Below, piece after piece: positions 44,226-53,830 of a stretch of DNA of 64,000 nucleotides (its first letter is position 1; every line of letters begins with the position of its first letter). The DNA is from Pedobacter caeni (GTDB lineage Bacteria > Bacteroidota > Bacteroidia > Sphingobacteriales > Sphingobacteriaceae): positions 1,364,001 through 1,428,000 of the forward strand of contig NZ_FQUQ01000002.1 of the NCBI RefSeq assembly GCF_900129215.1, in the 5' to 3' direction. The notes under the pieces are model-generated. The model had not been told where the DNA came from. It searched no databases and saw nothing but the letters and a program-made list of their open reading frames with translations. Position numbers and translations under genes: made by a program.

Positions 44226-45407
44226 TTAAAACAAAAGGTTAAATGTTTCTTTCACATTCAGGATCTTCATTACTTTAGAATTTGGATCGGGTGAATAGTA
44301 ATTCAGTAAGATCACCACAGTTACTTTTTGTTCCGGAAGATAATAAGCTTTTCCTATAAATCCATAAACATGGCCATCATGTCCCATCGCGACGCCTTTA
44401 TCGGTATGTAGTTTCATCAATCCCAGTCCGTATTCTTTGTAATAGGCCAGATCCGGGTTCTCGAAAGCATCCGCAGGGTCTATGGGTTTCGGGCCAAAGC
44501 TTTCCATGATCCGAATGGATTCCTGTGAAAGAATTTTGCCTGTAAGCATTGCTGCCAGGAATGTGGCCACATCCTGCGAGGTTGCAATCATACCTCCATC
44601 TATAGCATCTGGCCCACCGATTGCATTGTTGTCTAAATCTGTTACCTCCTGCAGCTCACCTTCTTTGTCTTTTTCTCTGAGATAGCATTTGGTCATTGTA
44701 GCCGGGAGCGTAGTACTTGCAAATGTATTTCTCAGCCCCAATGGGTTAATGATTTTTTCTGAGACCACCTGGTAGGCTGGCTTGCCGGTTACTTGTCTGA
44801 TGACTAAAGCAAGCAACAAATAATTACTGTTGGAATAGGAGGAGCCTTTTCCCGCAGGAAATGAGGCTGGTTTTCCATAGATAAACTGAAGGTTGCGCTC
44901 AGGTGAGGATTTGATGATTTTTCCGGTTAAAATGCCATTCCTTACTTCTTCCTCATTCAGGTATTCCTTGATTCCCGCAGTATGGTTCAGACATTGTTCT
45001 ATAGTTACTTCATTCGCATTTGCGATATGATCAGTAATTTCCCTGGAAATGTATTTGTTGATTTTATCTTTTATGTTTAACAGGCCTTCTTCCTGCAATT
45101 TTAAAATGGTAGCTGTGGTAAACATTTTGGTAATACTTCCAATCCGCAAGGTATGATTAGGGGTCATGGCAATCTTGTTCTGTACATCAGCCAGGCCTCC
45201 GGCACCATTCCATGTACCTTGTGGAGAGATGACCGTCATGCTGACACCAGTAGCACCAGCCGCTATAAATTGATTGATAATCCGTTGATACTCGCTGTTT
45301 TTGGCTGATGGCGGAGACGGAATAGGGATGTAACCCTTTTTACAGGAGCTGGTGCTTACAATCGTTAGGATTAGTACAAGTGTTTTAAGGCAATGTTTTG
45401 TTTTCAT
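44226..45407 (-). CDS. Lipoprotein serine hydrolase (D-Ala-D-Ala carboxypeptidase / beta-lactamase fold)
   Basis: The 393-residue lipoprotein (IVSTSSCKKG, Cys about 22) has the class C fold motifs: SITK (SxxK, about 92-95), YSNSNYLLL (YxN near 190) and GHDGHVYGF near 344 replacing KTG. Such exported hydrolases act as DD-peptidases, esterases or amidases, and true resistance is not implied. It is convergent with the SUKH gene, 19 bp away. Confidence 0.9.
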   Translation of the reverse strand: MKTKHCLKTLVLILTIVSTSSCKKGYIPIPSPPSAKNSEYQRIINQFIAAGATGVSMTVISPQGTWNGAGGLADVQNKIAMTPNHTLRIGSITKMFTTATILKLQEEGLLNIKDKINKYISREITDHIANANEVTIEQCLNHTAGIKEYLNEEEVRNGILTGKIIKSSPERNLQFIYGKPASFPAGKGSSYSNSNYLLLALVIRQVTGKPAYQVVSEKIINPLGLRNTFASTTLPATMTKCYLREKDKEGELQEVTDLDNNAIGGPDAIDGGMIATSQDVATFLAAMLTGKILSQESIRIMESFGPKPIDPADAFENPDLAYYKEYGLGLMKLHTDKGVAMGHDGHVYGFIGKAYYLPEQKVTVVILLNYYSPDPNSKVMKILNVKETFNLLF

Positions 45408-45568
45408 TTTATTGGTGCTTTAATTTGCTAAGCGCTGGTTAAGAACAAGCTCTTTTGTATGGAGACAACAATAAGTGCTTTTACCACTACGTCGGTTTTA
45501 AAAAAGAGGTTGCGGCTGAAAAACTATTTCGGATAGTTAGGATGATATACGCTGACAAATAAAAAATA

Positions 45569-46177
45569 ATGATATTGTTATGGAATATGGGAAAAGGAAT
45601 AAAACGGCACCTCATCACTTATGCCATACTTGGCTTGTTATCATACGTGTTCGTATGTTTTGTTTTTTATTTTCTGCAAATGCGGTATAACACAGCTCTT
45701 CCAACAACGGGCACAGCGCATATCTATTTCCCCTTTGGTTGCTTTTGGCTGGCCTCTTCTATTGGTGCCTTTAGAATTCTGAATTATGGAGGAAAAAGAG
45801 AACGAAAAGGATTGCCATTCTTTGAACATAAGCACGGTTTCCTCAGAATTATTGCTGTTCTTATAGGGATTCCGCTTGTTTTGACAGTGTTATGCTGGTC
45901 GGACATTAAAGATACCGACCTTTTTATGAAGGGCGAATTTTCCGTAGTAAAACATGTAAAATACCTGAGACACGGAGTTCGATATGCAGGTGCCAGGAGC
46001 TTTGGAAGTACAAAAAGTGTATACACGTTTGTAACCGCAGAGAAAGACACGATTAGTTTCTTCAGTGCTGATTCGGGAACAGACTCCTATAAACTGCCTG
46101 CAGCCGACAGCAATACCTACACGGTAACCTATCTTCCTAACACAAGAAGATTACATGATATCAAAAAAGAAAAGTAA
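45569..46177 (+). CDS. Unknown membrane protein with three spans
   Basis: I do not recognise this 202-residue protein. Spans lie at about 14-37, 48-69 and 88-108. The C-terminal 90 residues are outside the membrane and end in a beta-rich domain (TDSYKLPAADSNTYTVTYLP near 173). An alternative start is the ATG at 45587. It is convergent with the LytTR regulator gene, 13 bp away. Confidence 0.65.
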   Translation: MILLWNMGKGIKRHLITYAILGLLSYVFVCFVFYFLQMRYNTALPTTGTAHIYFPFGCFWLASSIGAFRILNYGGKRERKGLPFFEHKHGFLRIIAVLIGIPLVLTVLCWSDIKDTDLFMKGEFSVVKHVKYLRHGVRYAGARSFGSTKSVYTFVTAEKDTISFFSADSGTDSYKLPAADSNTYTVTYLPNTRRLHDIKKEK

Positions 46178-46190
46178 TGGGTCCGGCCTA

Positions 46191-46937
46191 CTAGGCGATA
46201 TTTTCCAGATACCGGAGCACTTCTTCTTTTTTCCGGCTGGAAACCGGAATCTGTTCCTTAGTCTGCATTTGTAAATAACCTTCTCTATAATATTTGATCA
46301 CATATTGAAAATTCACCATGTAGGACTGATGACAGCGTAAGAAACCGAAGGGAGTCAGTAAGCTTTCGTATTCTTTCAAGCCTTTAGATACCAGGATCTC
46401 ACGTTTATTGTTCAGGTAGAACGTGGTATATCCACGGTCACTTTTACAATAGATGATGTCTTCCATAGGTACAATCTCTATATATTCAAGGCTTTTCAAT
46501 GCAATACGTTTGCTTGCGCCTATGCCTTGTGCCAGATACTGGTCTCTGGCAACGGCGAGTTGCTGCCGGTCAAAGGCTTCCTGTTTACGGTGATGAAAAC
46601 ATTTGTCCAGCATGGTGGTCAGCGCTTTTTCATCTATTGGCTTTAGCAGGTAGCCAAAGGAACCCATATTTAACGCCTGGATGGCGTACTGATCATATGC
46701 AGTAAGAAAGATGACCTGAAAATCTTCAGCTCCCAGTTCATCAAACAAACGAAAGCTGTCGCCATCTTTTAACCGGATGTCTGCCAGGATCAGATCGGGT
46801 TTTAGTTCCGGTATTTCTTTGGAAGCTTTTGCCACTTCTGCTGATGATCCGATCACTTGTATGTAAGAGATTTTGTTCAGGATATGTAATAGATGTTCCA
46901 GGATACGTGTTTCGTCTTCAAGAATGTAAAGTTTCAT
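46191..46937 (-). CDS. LytTR-family response regulator
   Basis: The 248-residue protein has an N-terminal receiver with acidic pocket LYILEDE, phosphoacceptor Asp in LILADIRLKDGDSF (about 56), T in FLTAYDQ and Lys in LLKPIDEKAL (about 105). The C-terminal LytTR DNA-binding domain is at about 145-245 (VPMEDIIYCKSDRGYTTFYL; FLRCHQSYMVNF). It is encoded 18 bp downstream of its likely histidine kinase and so forms a LytS/LytR-type pair. Confidence 0.94.
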   Translation of the reverse strand: MKLYILEDETRILEHLLHILNKISYIQVIGSSAEVAKASKEIPELKPDLILADIRLKDGDSFRLFDELGAEDFQVIFLTAYDQYAIQALNMGSFGYLLKPIDEKALTTMLDKCFHHRKQEAFDRQQLAVARDQYLAQGIGASKRIALKSLEYIEIVPMEDIIYCKSDRGYTTFYLNNKREILVSKGLKEYESLLTPFGFLRCHQSYMVNFQYVIKYYREGYLQMQTKEQIPVSSRKKEEVLRYLENIA

Positions 46938-46955
46938 ATATGTCAGTTTTCAGGT

Positions 46956-48869
46956 TTATTCTTTTATTTCAGGGATGATGATGTGTACGGTTACACCATG
47001 TTCCTTTTTGTGTTTTTTATCTTCAATCTCATATTTGGCTTCCTGACCTGTGGAGGTGAAAAGCAGGTCTAACCTTTCTTTAAGGATAATACTTGCCAGC
47101 GACTGTTTCTTAGGGCTGGGGGGTTCCTTATTGATCAGTCCTGTTCCATCGTCATCTACCTTGATGTTCATGACGCCATCTTCAATATGGAATGATATAG
47201 ACAAAAGCCCTTTGTAGTCAATATTTCTGAAGCCATGTTCTATGGCATTTTCAACAAATGGTTGTATCAGCATAGGAGGGATGAGAATGTCCGGGGTATA
47301 GGTGTTTTCATCAACGTTGATCTGATAATCAAAAAGACCGGGAAAGCGCATTTGTTGTAGCAAAAGATAGTTATCTAGCGATGCGATTTCTTCTTCCAGA
47401 CTGATGAAATCTTTACGGTTTTGTTCTAAAACGTTTCTTAGAAGTCCGGAGAAAACGGTTAGGTAACGTCCTGCTTCATCTCTGTCGCCTGTTGCAACTA
47501 AACTTTGGAGATTGGCGATGGAATTAAAAATGAAGTGCGGGTTTAACTGAACCTGCAGTAGCTTTTGCTCGATGTTTAGCCTTTTGTTTTCCGACTGTAA
47601 CAGCGTGTTCTTTTCTTTTAAGCGGTATTGCCGGTGTAAAATATAGAAAAATAACAACAGCCCGACAAAAACGAGCAAAGCCAGGCCCATGGTCCACCTT
47701 TGTTGAAGGATAATCTTTTCACTGAGTTCATTCTGCTTTTTTAGATCATTGAGTTTCCTGTCTTTCTTTTCTGTATCATATTTTTCATGTATTTCTGCCA
47801 CTTTTACGGCGTCCCTCTCTAAAAGGTCCCGGATTTGTAGCTGATAAGCAGATTCTGCAGCATTCAGTGCCTCAGCATATGCTCCTTTTGCCTTGTATGC
47901 GTCTATAAGTCCGTTGAAATAAGCCGGTTTTTTCCTCCCTTTTGGATTTTTTTCGGCGAGTACAATCGCTTTCTTAAAGTAATAAATAGCAGAATCCATC
48001 ATCTTGTTTCGAATAAAGCTGGTGGCAAGATTACTGTAAGCGATGTCGTTGAGGTTGTTGGTTTTTTTCAGGTAATTGACGTAGGCTCTGCTGGAGGCGA
48101 GTGCTTTTTCCGCTTGTCCTTGTCTGTCGTAGATCTGCGCTTCATTGTCATAAGTACGGGCGATGGCGAGACTGTCATGCAGTGTTAAAGCGAGGTCACG
48201 GGCCATCACATTGTAAGACATCATTTTATCGTAGTCCTTCATTCTGTAAGCCAGGAGATAGGAGATGTCGTAATATCTTTGTTTGATTTGTGGATGAGAC
48301 TTGTAAGGATGACTATTGTAATAGCTTTCTGCATATTTTAGGGACGCTTTATTATTGTCGTTCTGAAAATAGGCTTTGGCCAACAAGTCGTAAAGGTGGT
48401 AAGTGATCCTGCTCTCAGACTCCTCAGCCTTTTTCAGAAGCGCAAGTATTTTGTTCATTACCGAAAATTCCACAGTCACACCATAATTGGTGCTCAGGTC
48501 AAGCAGCTCATAGTTTTTGAGCAGGTCTGTTTCATCTCCGGGTTGAACTCCGGCCATTTTCTCATAGGTGATCCGGGCGCTATCCAACTGCTTTTCCGTT
48601 GCGTATTTTTTACCTTTGAAGTAATGATAAAATGCCTTGCTATAGGCATCTGAAGCAGAGCGGAGCAGACGTTCTTCCTCGTTAATGCGCTTTTTATATT
48701 CAGCGCGGGATAAGGTATCCAGAGAAATGGCAATGGCCAGGTAATCTTTTTTAGGAGCAGGATTAAGCTCAGTTTTCTGATCAGTTTTAGTTTGCCCTTT
48801 TTGCTTGCAGGACATGACCATTAGCAGCGATAAAACAAAAAATAAAGAAAATACAATTCTTATATTCAT
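46956..48869 (-). CDS. LytS-type histidine kinase with TPR sensor
   Basis: The 637-residue protein has a lipoprotein-like signal (LLMVMSCKQKG), a TPR-rich exported region (about 60-380), one membrane span (about 394-412), a short coiled coil, and the PF06580 kinase core with QLNPHFIFNSIANLQSLV (phospho-His near 440). The ATP-binding part has PPMLIQPFVENAIEHGF near 538 and VDDDGTGL near 578. The TPR region probably senses an envelope signal. Its partner regulator follows 18 bp downstream. The 327-bp gap upstream holds no gene I can support. Confidence 0.93.
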   Translation of the reverse strand: MNIRIVFSLFFVLSLLMVMSCKQKGQTKTDQKTELNPAPKKDYLAIAISLDTLSRAEYKKRINEEERLLRSASDAYSKAFYHYFKGKKYATEKQLDSARITYEKMAGVQPGDETDLLKNYELLDLSTNYGVTVEFSVMNKILALLKKAEESESRITYHLYDLLAKAYFQNDNNKASLKYAESYYNSHPYKSHPQIKQRYYDISYLLAYRMKDYDKMMSYNVMARDLALTLHDSLAIARTYDNEAQIYDRQGQAEKALASSRAYVNYLKKTNNLNDIAYSNLATSFIRNKMMDSAIYYFKKAIVLAEKNPKGRKKPAYFNGLIDAYKAKGAYAEALNAAESAYQLQIRDLLERDAVKVAEIHEKYDTEKKDRKLNDLKKQNELSEKIILQQRWTMGLALLVFVGLLLFFYILHRQYRLKEKNTLLQSENKRLNIEQKLLQVQLNPHFIFNSIANLQSLVATGDRDEAGRYLTVFSGLLRNVLEQNRKDFISLEEEIASLDNYLLLQQMRFPGLFDYQINVDENTYTPDILIPPMLIQPFVENAIEHGFRNIDYKGLLSISFHIEDGVMNIKVDDDGTGLINKEPPSPKKQSLASIILKERLDLLFTSTGQEAKYEIEDKKHKKEHGVTVHIIIPEIKE

Positions 48870-49196
48870 TAATGAGGTATTAGTTATTTGAGTTGTCGCA
48901 AACCCTGTCTGTTAATTTATTTCAAGCGTAAAAATAGCAAGCTTTTGAAGAAACAGATGAGGTTTTCTTCAACGATTTTTCATTATTCGCATTCTGGGCA
49001 ATTGCTGCTTCATCAAAGAGAAATATTCAGGAAATTTATTTTTGCAATCAGACTATTGGTACTAACTTATGTATTTATTCTCTGGCAATAAACATAAAAT
49101 CAATTTCCGGGATACATGAATAGATATTCGTCGTGATTTGATTGATATTTGAAATTGTCAAATCATGGGAATTTGCAATAGCATAAATTTAAAAAG

Positions 49197-50144
49197 ATGG
49201 AACACCCAATACCTAAAGATTACCATACAGTTCTACTCCGGCATTATGGGATTGACGCAATAGAGATTAAGCAAACTCAGGGTGGATGGGCATCACTGGC
49301 TTATATCGTGAAATCGGCTGAAGGCATTTCCTTGTTTCTTAAGGTCTATGAGAAAAAACGGGCATCTACTCCAAAATGGACGATGATGGTGGACGTTTAT
49401 ATTCCAATCGTAGTGTGGCTGGGAAAAAAGATATTAAAGGATAGGATTGTAGAACCTATTCTTACTTCGGATGGAAAAAGTAAATGTGAAGATGAAAATT
49501 ACATCTATATTTTGTTTGAATACATTGATGGTCTTACGATAGGAGAAAATCAGCTAACGAATCAACAGGTACATAACCTCTCTGAAATTATAAGTGATTT
49601 TCATATCTCCGCAGAACAAATTCCATATCCTACAAGCGTGATAAAAGAAGATTTCCAAATGGACTTTGCAGATCAGCTAGCTTCATTTCTTGAAACGGAA
49701 GTTAAGGATGCAGAACTGGAAAGCATATTAATCGGACATTTTGAGACATTGAAATTGCGGCTGAAACAACTGACTGCTCTGGTATCGGTTCTGAAATCGA
49801 AGGATTTACCTTTTGTATTATGTCATACGGACCTTCACAACTGGAATATGATGCAAACGGAGAAACAGCTTGTTCTATTGGATTGGGAAGGATTGAAGAT
49901 GGCACCAGCCGAGGCAGATCTTTTTGGGTTAGTAGAAGAGCCTTATTTCGAACAGGTTATGGTTAGCTACCAAAAAGTTCACAAGGGATATACAGTAGAT
50001 GAGGATGCGCTCAACTTCTATATCATAAGAAGAAAAATAGAAGATATATGGGAATGTATTGAACAGTTGTTATTTGATCAACCCGATGATCAGGAGAAAA
50101 GGGAGATCATCGGGAATCTTGAAAAAGAATTATCGGACTTATGA
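49197..50144 (+). CDS. APH-fold phosphotransferase (aminoglycoside/choline kinase-like)
   Basis: The 315-residue protein has the APH-fold kinase layout: an N-lobe (about 1-95, with IKQTQGGWASLAYIVKSAEG as nucleotide loop), ILFEYIDGLTIG hinge near 103, catalytic loop LCHTDLHNWNMM (near 208-219) and metal-binding LLDWEGLKMAPAEADLFG near 228. It phosphorylates a small hydroxylated molecule. The family includes spectinomycin and other aminoglycoside kinases but also metabolic kinases, so the substrate is unknown. It stands alone. Confidence 0.85.
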   Translation: MEHPIPKDYHTVLLRHYGIDAIEIKQTQGGWASLAYIVKSAEGISLFLKVYEKKRASTPKWTMMVDVYIPIVVWLGKKILKDRIVEPILTSDGKSKCEDENYIYILFEYIDGLTIGENQLTNQQVHNLSEIISDFHISAEQIPYPTSVIKEDFQMDFADQLASFLETEVKDAELESILIGHFETLKLRLKQLTALVSVLKSKDLPFVLCHTDLHNWNMMQTEKQLVLLDWEGLKMAPAEADLFGLVEEPYFEQVMVSYQKVHKGYTVDEDALNFYIIRRKIEDIWECIEQLLFDQPDDQEKREIIGNLEKELSDL

Positions 50145-50145
50145 T

Positions 50146-51192
50146 CTATAAGTCGCTTTGTTTATAATAGGCTGCTTTTTTAATGGGAAACTCATTGGCA
50201 GACAGCATTTGCTTGTAAATTCTTGAGCAGGCTTCGGTAGCGCCCTGTCCGTTTTTCGGGTAGGTCATGGTGGAATCATGATTATAACCTATCATATGAC
50301 TCACCTCATGAATCGCGATGAAACATACATCCTTGTTCAGGTAATCATTAAGTACATGATTGGCTACACCGAATGTATAACCACCACCAAGACCGGAAAC
50401 ATTAACCACAACTCCGCAGTTGAATTGTGGGATATCGATCATTTTCTGGAATGCAGTTTCTTTCTCAGCTGTGCTAAGGAAGGTCAGTCCATCATTTCCG
50501 GTAATGGGTTCAGCAACATATGAAACCCTGGTTTCATTTGCCTGAAGCAGGTAGGCGAGGTTAATGATAAATCCTGAAAACCTTCTTACATCTTTGGCAT
50601 CAATGTTTTCTTTCCAATTGTCGGCCGGGTTATCATTTGGATCGAAATCATGGTATTTTACTTTCCATTTTAATTTCGCTAATTTTTTCAATTTCATAAT
50701 CAGTTCTGTTTCTCCTGTAAAGTCGAAACTTACTTTATTTAGGGGCAGCCCGCTTGTTTTGTACTGCGATAAGTCAACAGGAGTATTGTCTACATCCAGA
50801 AATTTGGAACTGCCATCAATAAAAGGGTACTTTATTTCCTGTACAGCATGTGCCCTGATTTTCTTTATTTTAAAAAGTCTGATTGGTTTTGATGATCCTT
50901 CAATGCTCAGCAGAATCGTGGCATCTTCAATGTCAACCGGCGCAAAATTAGCCACTTCAATAGTGGTCTCATTTACAGCTTTCACCCTCAGAACTTTAGC
51001 AATTTCATACCTGCGTGCTTCGGAAGTCAGCAGGGCCATAGACTCTCCATCCTGAAACATGAGTTTTGAATTATTGTCATTGTCAAAGGAAAGTTCTGTT
51101 GTGACTATTGCAGGGGGACTTTCGATATCTTTATTGTTCTTTTTACAGCCAAGAACTAAAAGGAGTAAGGCAATTAAGGTGATGTTTTTCAT
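50146..51192 (-). CDS. Zinc metalloprotease lipoprotein (metzincin-like)
   Basis: The 348-residue lipoprotein (LLLVLGCKKNNKD, Cys about 16) has the zinc motif IHEVSHMIGYNH (HExxHxxGxxH, about 295-306) followed by STMTYPKNGQGATEACS, where the Met of the Met-turn may be STMTYP. The large N-terminal part (about 30-200) is beta-rich and has no family I know. It is likely an outer-membrane or surface peptidase. The stop is 1 bp from the end of the kinase gene on the opposite strand. Confidence 0.8.
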   Translation of the reverse strand: MKNITLIALLLLVLGCKKNNKDIESPPAIVTTELSFDNDNNSKLMFQDGESMALLTSEARRYEIAKVLRVKAVNETTIEVANFAPVDIEDATILLSIEGSSKPIRLFKIKKIRAHAVQEIKYPFIDGSSKFLDVDNTPVDLSQYKTSGLPLNKVSFDFTGETELIMKLKKLAKLKWKVKYHDFDPNDNPADNWKENIDAKDVRRFSGFIINLAYLLQANETRVSYVAEPITGNDGLTFLSTAEKETAFQKMIDIPQFNCGVVVNVSGLGGGYTFGVANHVLNDYLNKDVCFIAIHEVSHMIGYNHDSTMTYPKNGQGATEACSRIYKQMLSANEFPIKKAAYYKQSDL

Positions 51193-51277
51193 AGGTTCTT
51201 ATTCTTCGGGATGAGTATTGAAAATGTAAATATAGCTTACTCATTTAAAATAATACTTTCAATTGCTCAGCATCAAG

Positions 51278-53620
51278 TTATAATCCTTTAAACGGTTTGT
51301 TTGTCAGATAAAGCCTGAAGTCTTTAATTCTCCCTGTTTCCATATCCTGGCGGGGCAATACCTTAATCCCGCTGATATTGATTTGTGCACCTAAATCAAT
51401 CACGATCTGATGAGGATGTTTAGGGCTGTTGTCTTTCCACTGGCTGTGCCAGATGCTGGTGTATTGCAGGTCAAAAACATTCTCAGATTTACCATCCTGG
51501 CTTTTCAGCTCCTCGCTGTCTACATATATCACCTTCCATAAATTCCTTGGAATTTGTTTGCCGTTTTCGTCCAGTAATTCTAACTCTGCAATGGAAGTAT
51601 AGGCATCTTCTGCAAAGTTGTTTAATGCTTCAATGGCAATGTATCTGCCGCTCTTCAAAGGGAAATTGAAGTTCTGCCATTTGGCAGAATTTTCCATTGT
51701 TCCGCTATAGATCAGGCTGCCTGCATTGTTGCCAAACTGTTGGCCAGCTTTACGATGGTTACTGCTGATGGCCTTGAGTTCCGTGAGGCTATCCAGAATA
51801 GGTTTTTCCAGGCCTTGTAAACGTGGGGCAAGGGGACGGTGAAGGTCAAGGACCACCACTTCGTTCTTTCCTGCATTTAACCATACTCCGGGAACATACA
51901 TGGTTTGGGTAGGGCCAATGTTCCAGTAGCGGCCAAGGCAATGTCCATTGATCCAGACCACACCTTTTTTAAACCAGCGCATATCCAGGTAAAAATCATT
52001 GTTGTTTTTAGCGTTAAAGCTGCCTTTGTAAAATGCCGGTTCGTTGAGTTTTCCGGCTGTTGCAACAGGTTGATATTTGAAAGCCGGATTGCCTTCTCCC
52101 AGGGGAATGGAATAGTGTTTCCATCCTCTAAGTTGCAATTTTCCGATGTTGGAAATGCGGTAAACCTCACCTTGTAATCCCTTACGGTCGTGCATGTAAT
52201 CACCATAGTTCACACGGCCCATGGCTTCTACCAATACACGGAGCCTGGTGTTTTTTGACAGTGCAGGAAGGCTGATGCTATGCTCATTTTTCATTCTGTT
52301 TAATACACCAATAAGTTTCTGGTCCAGATATACTTCAGCATAGTCATGGACTTCTGTGAAATCCAGTGTGCTTTTTGCTCCGGCAGGGAGTGTGGTTTCA
52401 TAGGCCATCATTCCATATCCTTGTCCCAGGTCTTCCATATACAGGGTGGTATCGGAGAGTACAGGTTTACCCAATTGCGACAGTACAGGGGCCACGGAAG
52501 TCAGGTTAAATGCTGCGATCTTTTGTACTGGAATTCCAGCAGGTACATCTGGCAGGTGTTCTCCGGGCTGAAGGTGCTTTTTGAGCATGTCCCGTAAGGC
52601 GTAAAATTTAGGATTAGCCGATCCGTTTTCACTGATCGGGGCATCGTAATCATAGCTGGAGGTTTCGGGCAAATAGGGCTGGCAATTGGCACCTGCCCAT
52701 AAACCGAAAGAAGTTCCTCCATGAATCATGTAAATGCTGAAAGAGGCTTTCTGTTCCAGCATCCAGTCGAGCTCTTTGACCATACGGTCGCTGGAACCGG
52801 TATGGTGGGCATTGCCCCAGGAATCAAACCATCCGGGGTAATATTCGCCGCACATTAAAGGACCTTCGGGTTGTACTTCACGTAAGGCTTTGAAACCTGC
52901 TTCCGGATTACTTCCAAAATTCACCACCGCAAAAAGGTCTTTCTGGACATCGTTTTTTAGCTGGACTACGCCATCACAGGTGAAAAATGGAACATTAAAA
53001 TTGGCTTCTTTCAGGTAATCCCTGAGCTTTAACAGGTAATCTTTATCTGTACCATAGCTTCCGTATTCGTTCTCTACCTGTACCATCAGGATCGGACCGC
53101 CATGTGTGATTTGTAAAGAGCTCAACACCCGGCCAACTTCTTTTAAATACTGGCGACTGCGGTCCATATAATAAGGATCCTGAGTCCGCAATTTAAGGTC
53201 TTTCTTTTGCAGCAGCCACCATGGGAAACCGCCAAACTCCCATTCGGCACAGGAATAGGGACCAGGACGCAGGATCACATACAATCCTTCCTCCTGTGCG
53301 ATCTTGCAAAACTCGGCCGCATCGGCCTGTCCTTCCCAATTGAATTTTCCGGGAGTGGTTTCATGGAAGTTCCAGAACAGATAAGCGCAAACGGTATTCA
53401 AACCAACGGCTTTGACCATTTTTAAACGCTGTCTCCAGTAGGCTTTAGGGATTCTGGCAAAGTGTAATTCACCACAACGGATCACATAGGGTTTACCATT
53501 TAAGAGAAAGGATGCTGTGCCAATCTTAAAAGGGGCATCCTGCTCTTGTTGGGCAACAGCAGGTTGAAAGTAAGATGCAGACAGTACCAAAAATAATAAA
53601 CCAATCAGTTGCTTCTTCAT
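51278..53620 (-). CDS. GH35 beta-galactosidase
   Basis: The exported protein (signal MKKQLIGLLFLVLSASYF, Met at 53620 chosen over one 48 bp upstream) is a typical GH35 enzyme. The TIM barrel starts with FLLNGKPYVIRCGELHFARIP (read over 30-50). The acid/base Glu is in ILMVQVENEYGSYG near 178 and the nucleophile Glu in GPLMCGEYYPGWFDSWG near 255. Galactose-binding-like domains follow, the last ending with an F5/8-type C-terminus (IDLGAQINISGIKVLPR). It releases terminal beta-galactose. It diverges from the GH89 gene across a region with two operator-like palindromes. Confidence 0.93.
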   Translation of the reverse strand: MKKQLIGLLFLVLSASYFQPAVAQQEQDAPFKIGTASFLLNGKPYVIRCGELHFARIPKAYWRQRLKMVKAVGLNTVCAYLFWNFHETTPGKFNWEGQADAAEFCKIAQEEGLYVILRPGPYSCAEWEFGGFPWWLLQKKDLKLRTQDPYYMDRSRQYLKEVGRVLSSLQITHGGPILMVQVENEYGSYGTDKDYLLKLRDYLKEANFNVPFFTCDGVVQLKNDVQKDLFAVVNFGSNPEAGFKALREVQPEGPLMCGEYYPGWFDSWGNAHHTGSSDRMVKELDWMLEQKASFSIYMIHGGTSFGLWAGANCQPYLPETSSYDYDAPISENGSANPKFYALRDMLKKHLQPGEHLPDVPAGIPVQKIAAFNLTSVAPVLSQLGKPVLSDTTLYMEDLGQGYGMMAYETTLPAGAKSTLDFTEVHDYAEVYLDQKLIGVLNRMKNEHSISLPALSKNTRLRVLVEAMGRVNYGDYMHDRKGLQGEVYRISNIGKLQLRGWKHYSIPLGEGNPAFKYQPVATAGKLNEPAFYKGSFNAKNNNDFYLDMRWFKKGVVWINGHCLGRYWNIGPTQTMYVPGVWLNAGKNEVVVLDLHRPLAPRLQGLEKPILDSLTELKAISSNHRKAGQQFGNNAGSLIYSGTMENSAKWQNFNFPLKSGRYIAIEALNNFAEDAYTSIAELELLDENGKQIPRNLWKVIYVDSEELKSQDGKSENVFDLQYTSIWHSQWKDNSPKHPHQIVIDLGAQINISGIKVLPRQDMETGRIKDFRLYLTNKPFKGL

Positions 53621-53697
53621 ATAAAGAGGGATGGTGAAAACAAGAACATTTATTACAATGCTAAGCAAAAAAACAAGAAATAAAATAGGGAAAAATT

Positions 53698-53733
53698 ACG
53701 CAAACGATTGCAGCATACAGAACAATCGATTGT
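53698..53733. promoter_or_regulatory. Two LacI-type operator-like palindromes
   Basis: ACGCAAACGATTGC (53698-53711) resembles the PurR/LacI operator form with central CG and one imperfect arm. ACAATCGATTGT (53722-53733) is a perfect 12-bp palindrome with central CG. Both share the half-site CGATTGY. They lie between the divergent GH35 and GH89 starts, so a LacI-family repressor may control both. Confidence 0.45.
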
Positions 53734-53830
53734 GTGATTTTTGATGCCCTTAAAGGGCTTTTGTGCTGGTTTTTTTACCGGATATTTTAATTAGTTTCGG
53801 TCTTTTTAAAGTAGAAAATCAAAATATTTT

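Noticed and set aside
48888..49091. Open frame in the gap before the APH-fold kinase.
   Set aside because: The product is a random-looking Lys/Phe/Leu-rich string, and the region behaves as an intergenic promoter area of two divergent genes.
53621..53668. Upstream ATG at 53668 as GH35 start.
   Set aside because: The Met at 53620 begins a standard Lys-Lys signal peptide, and the extra 16 residues add a second hydrophobic stretch without purpose.
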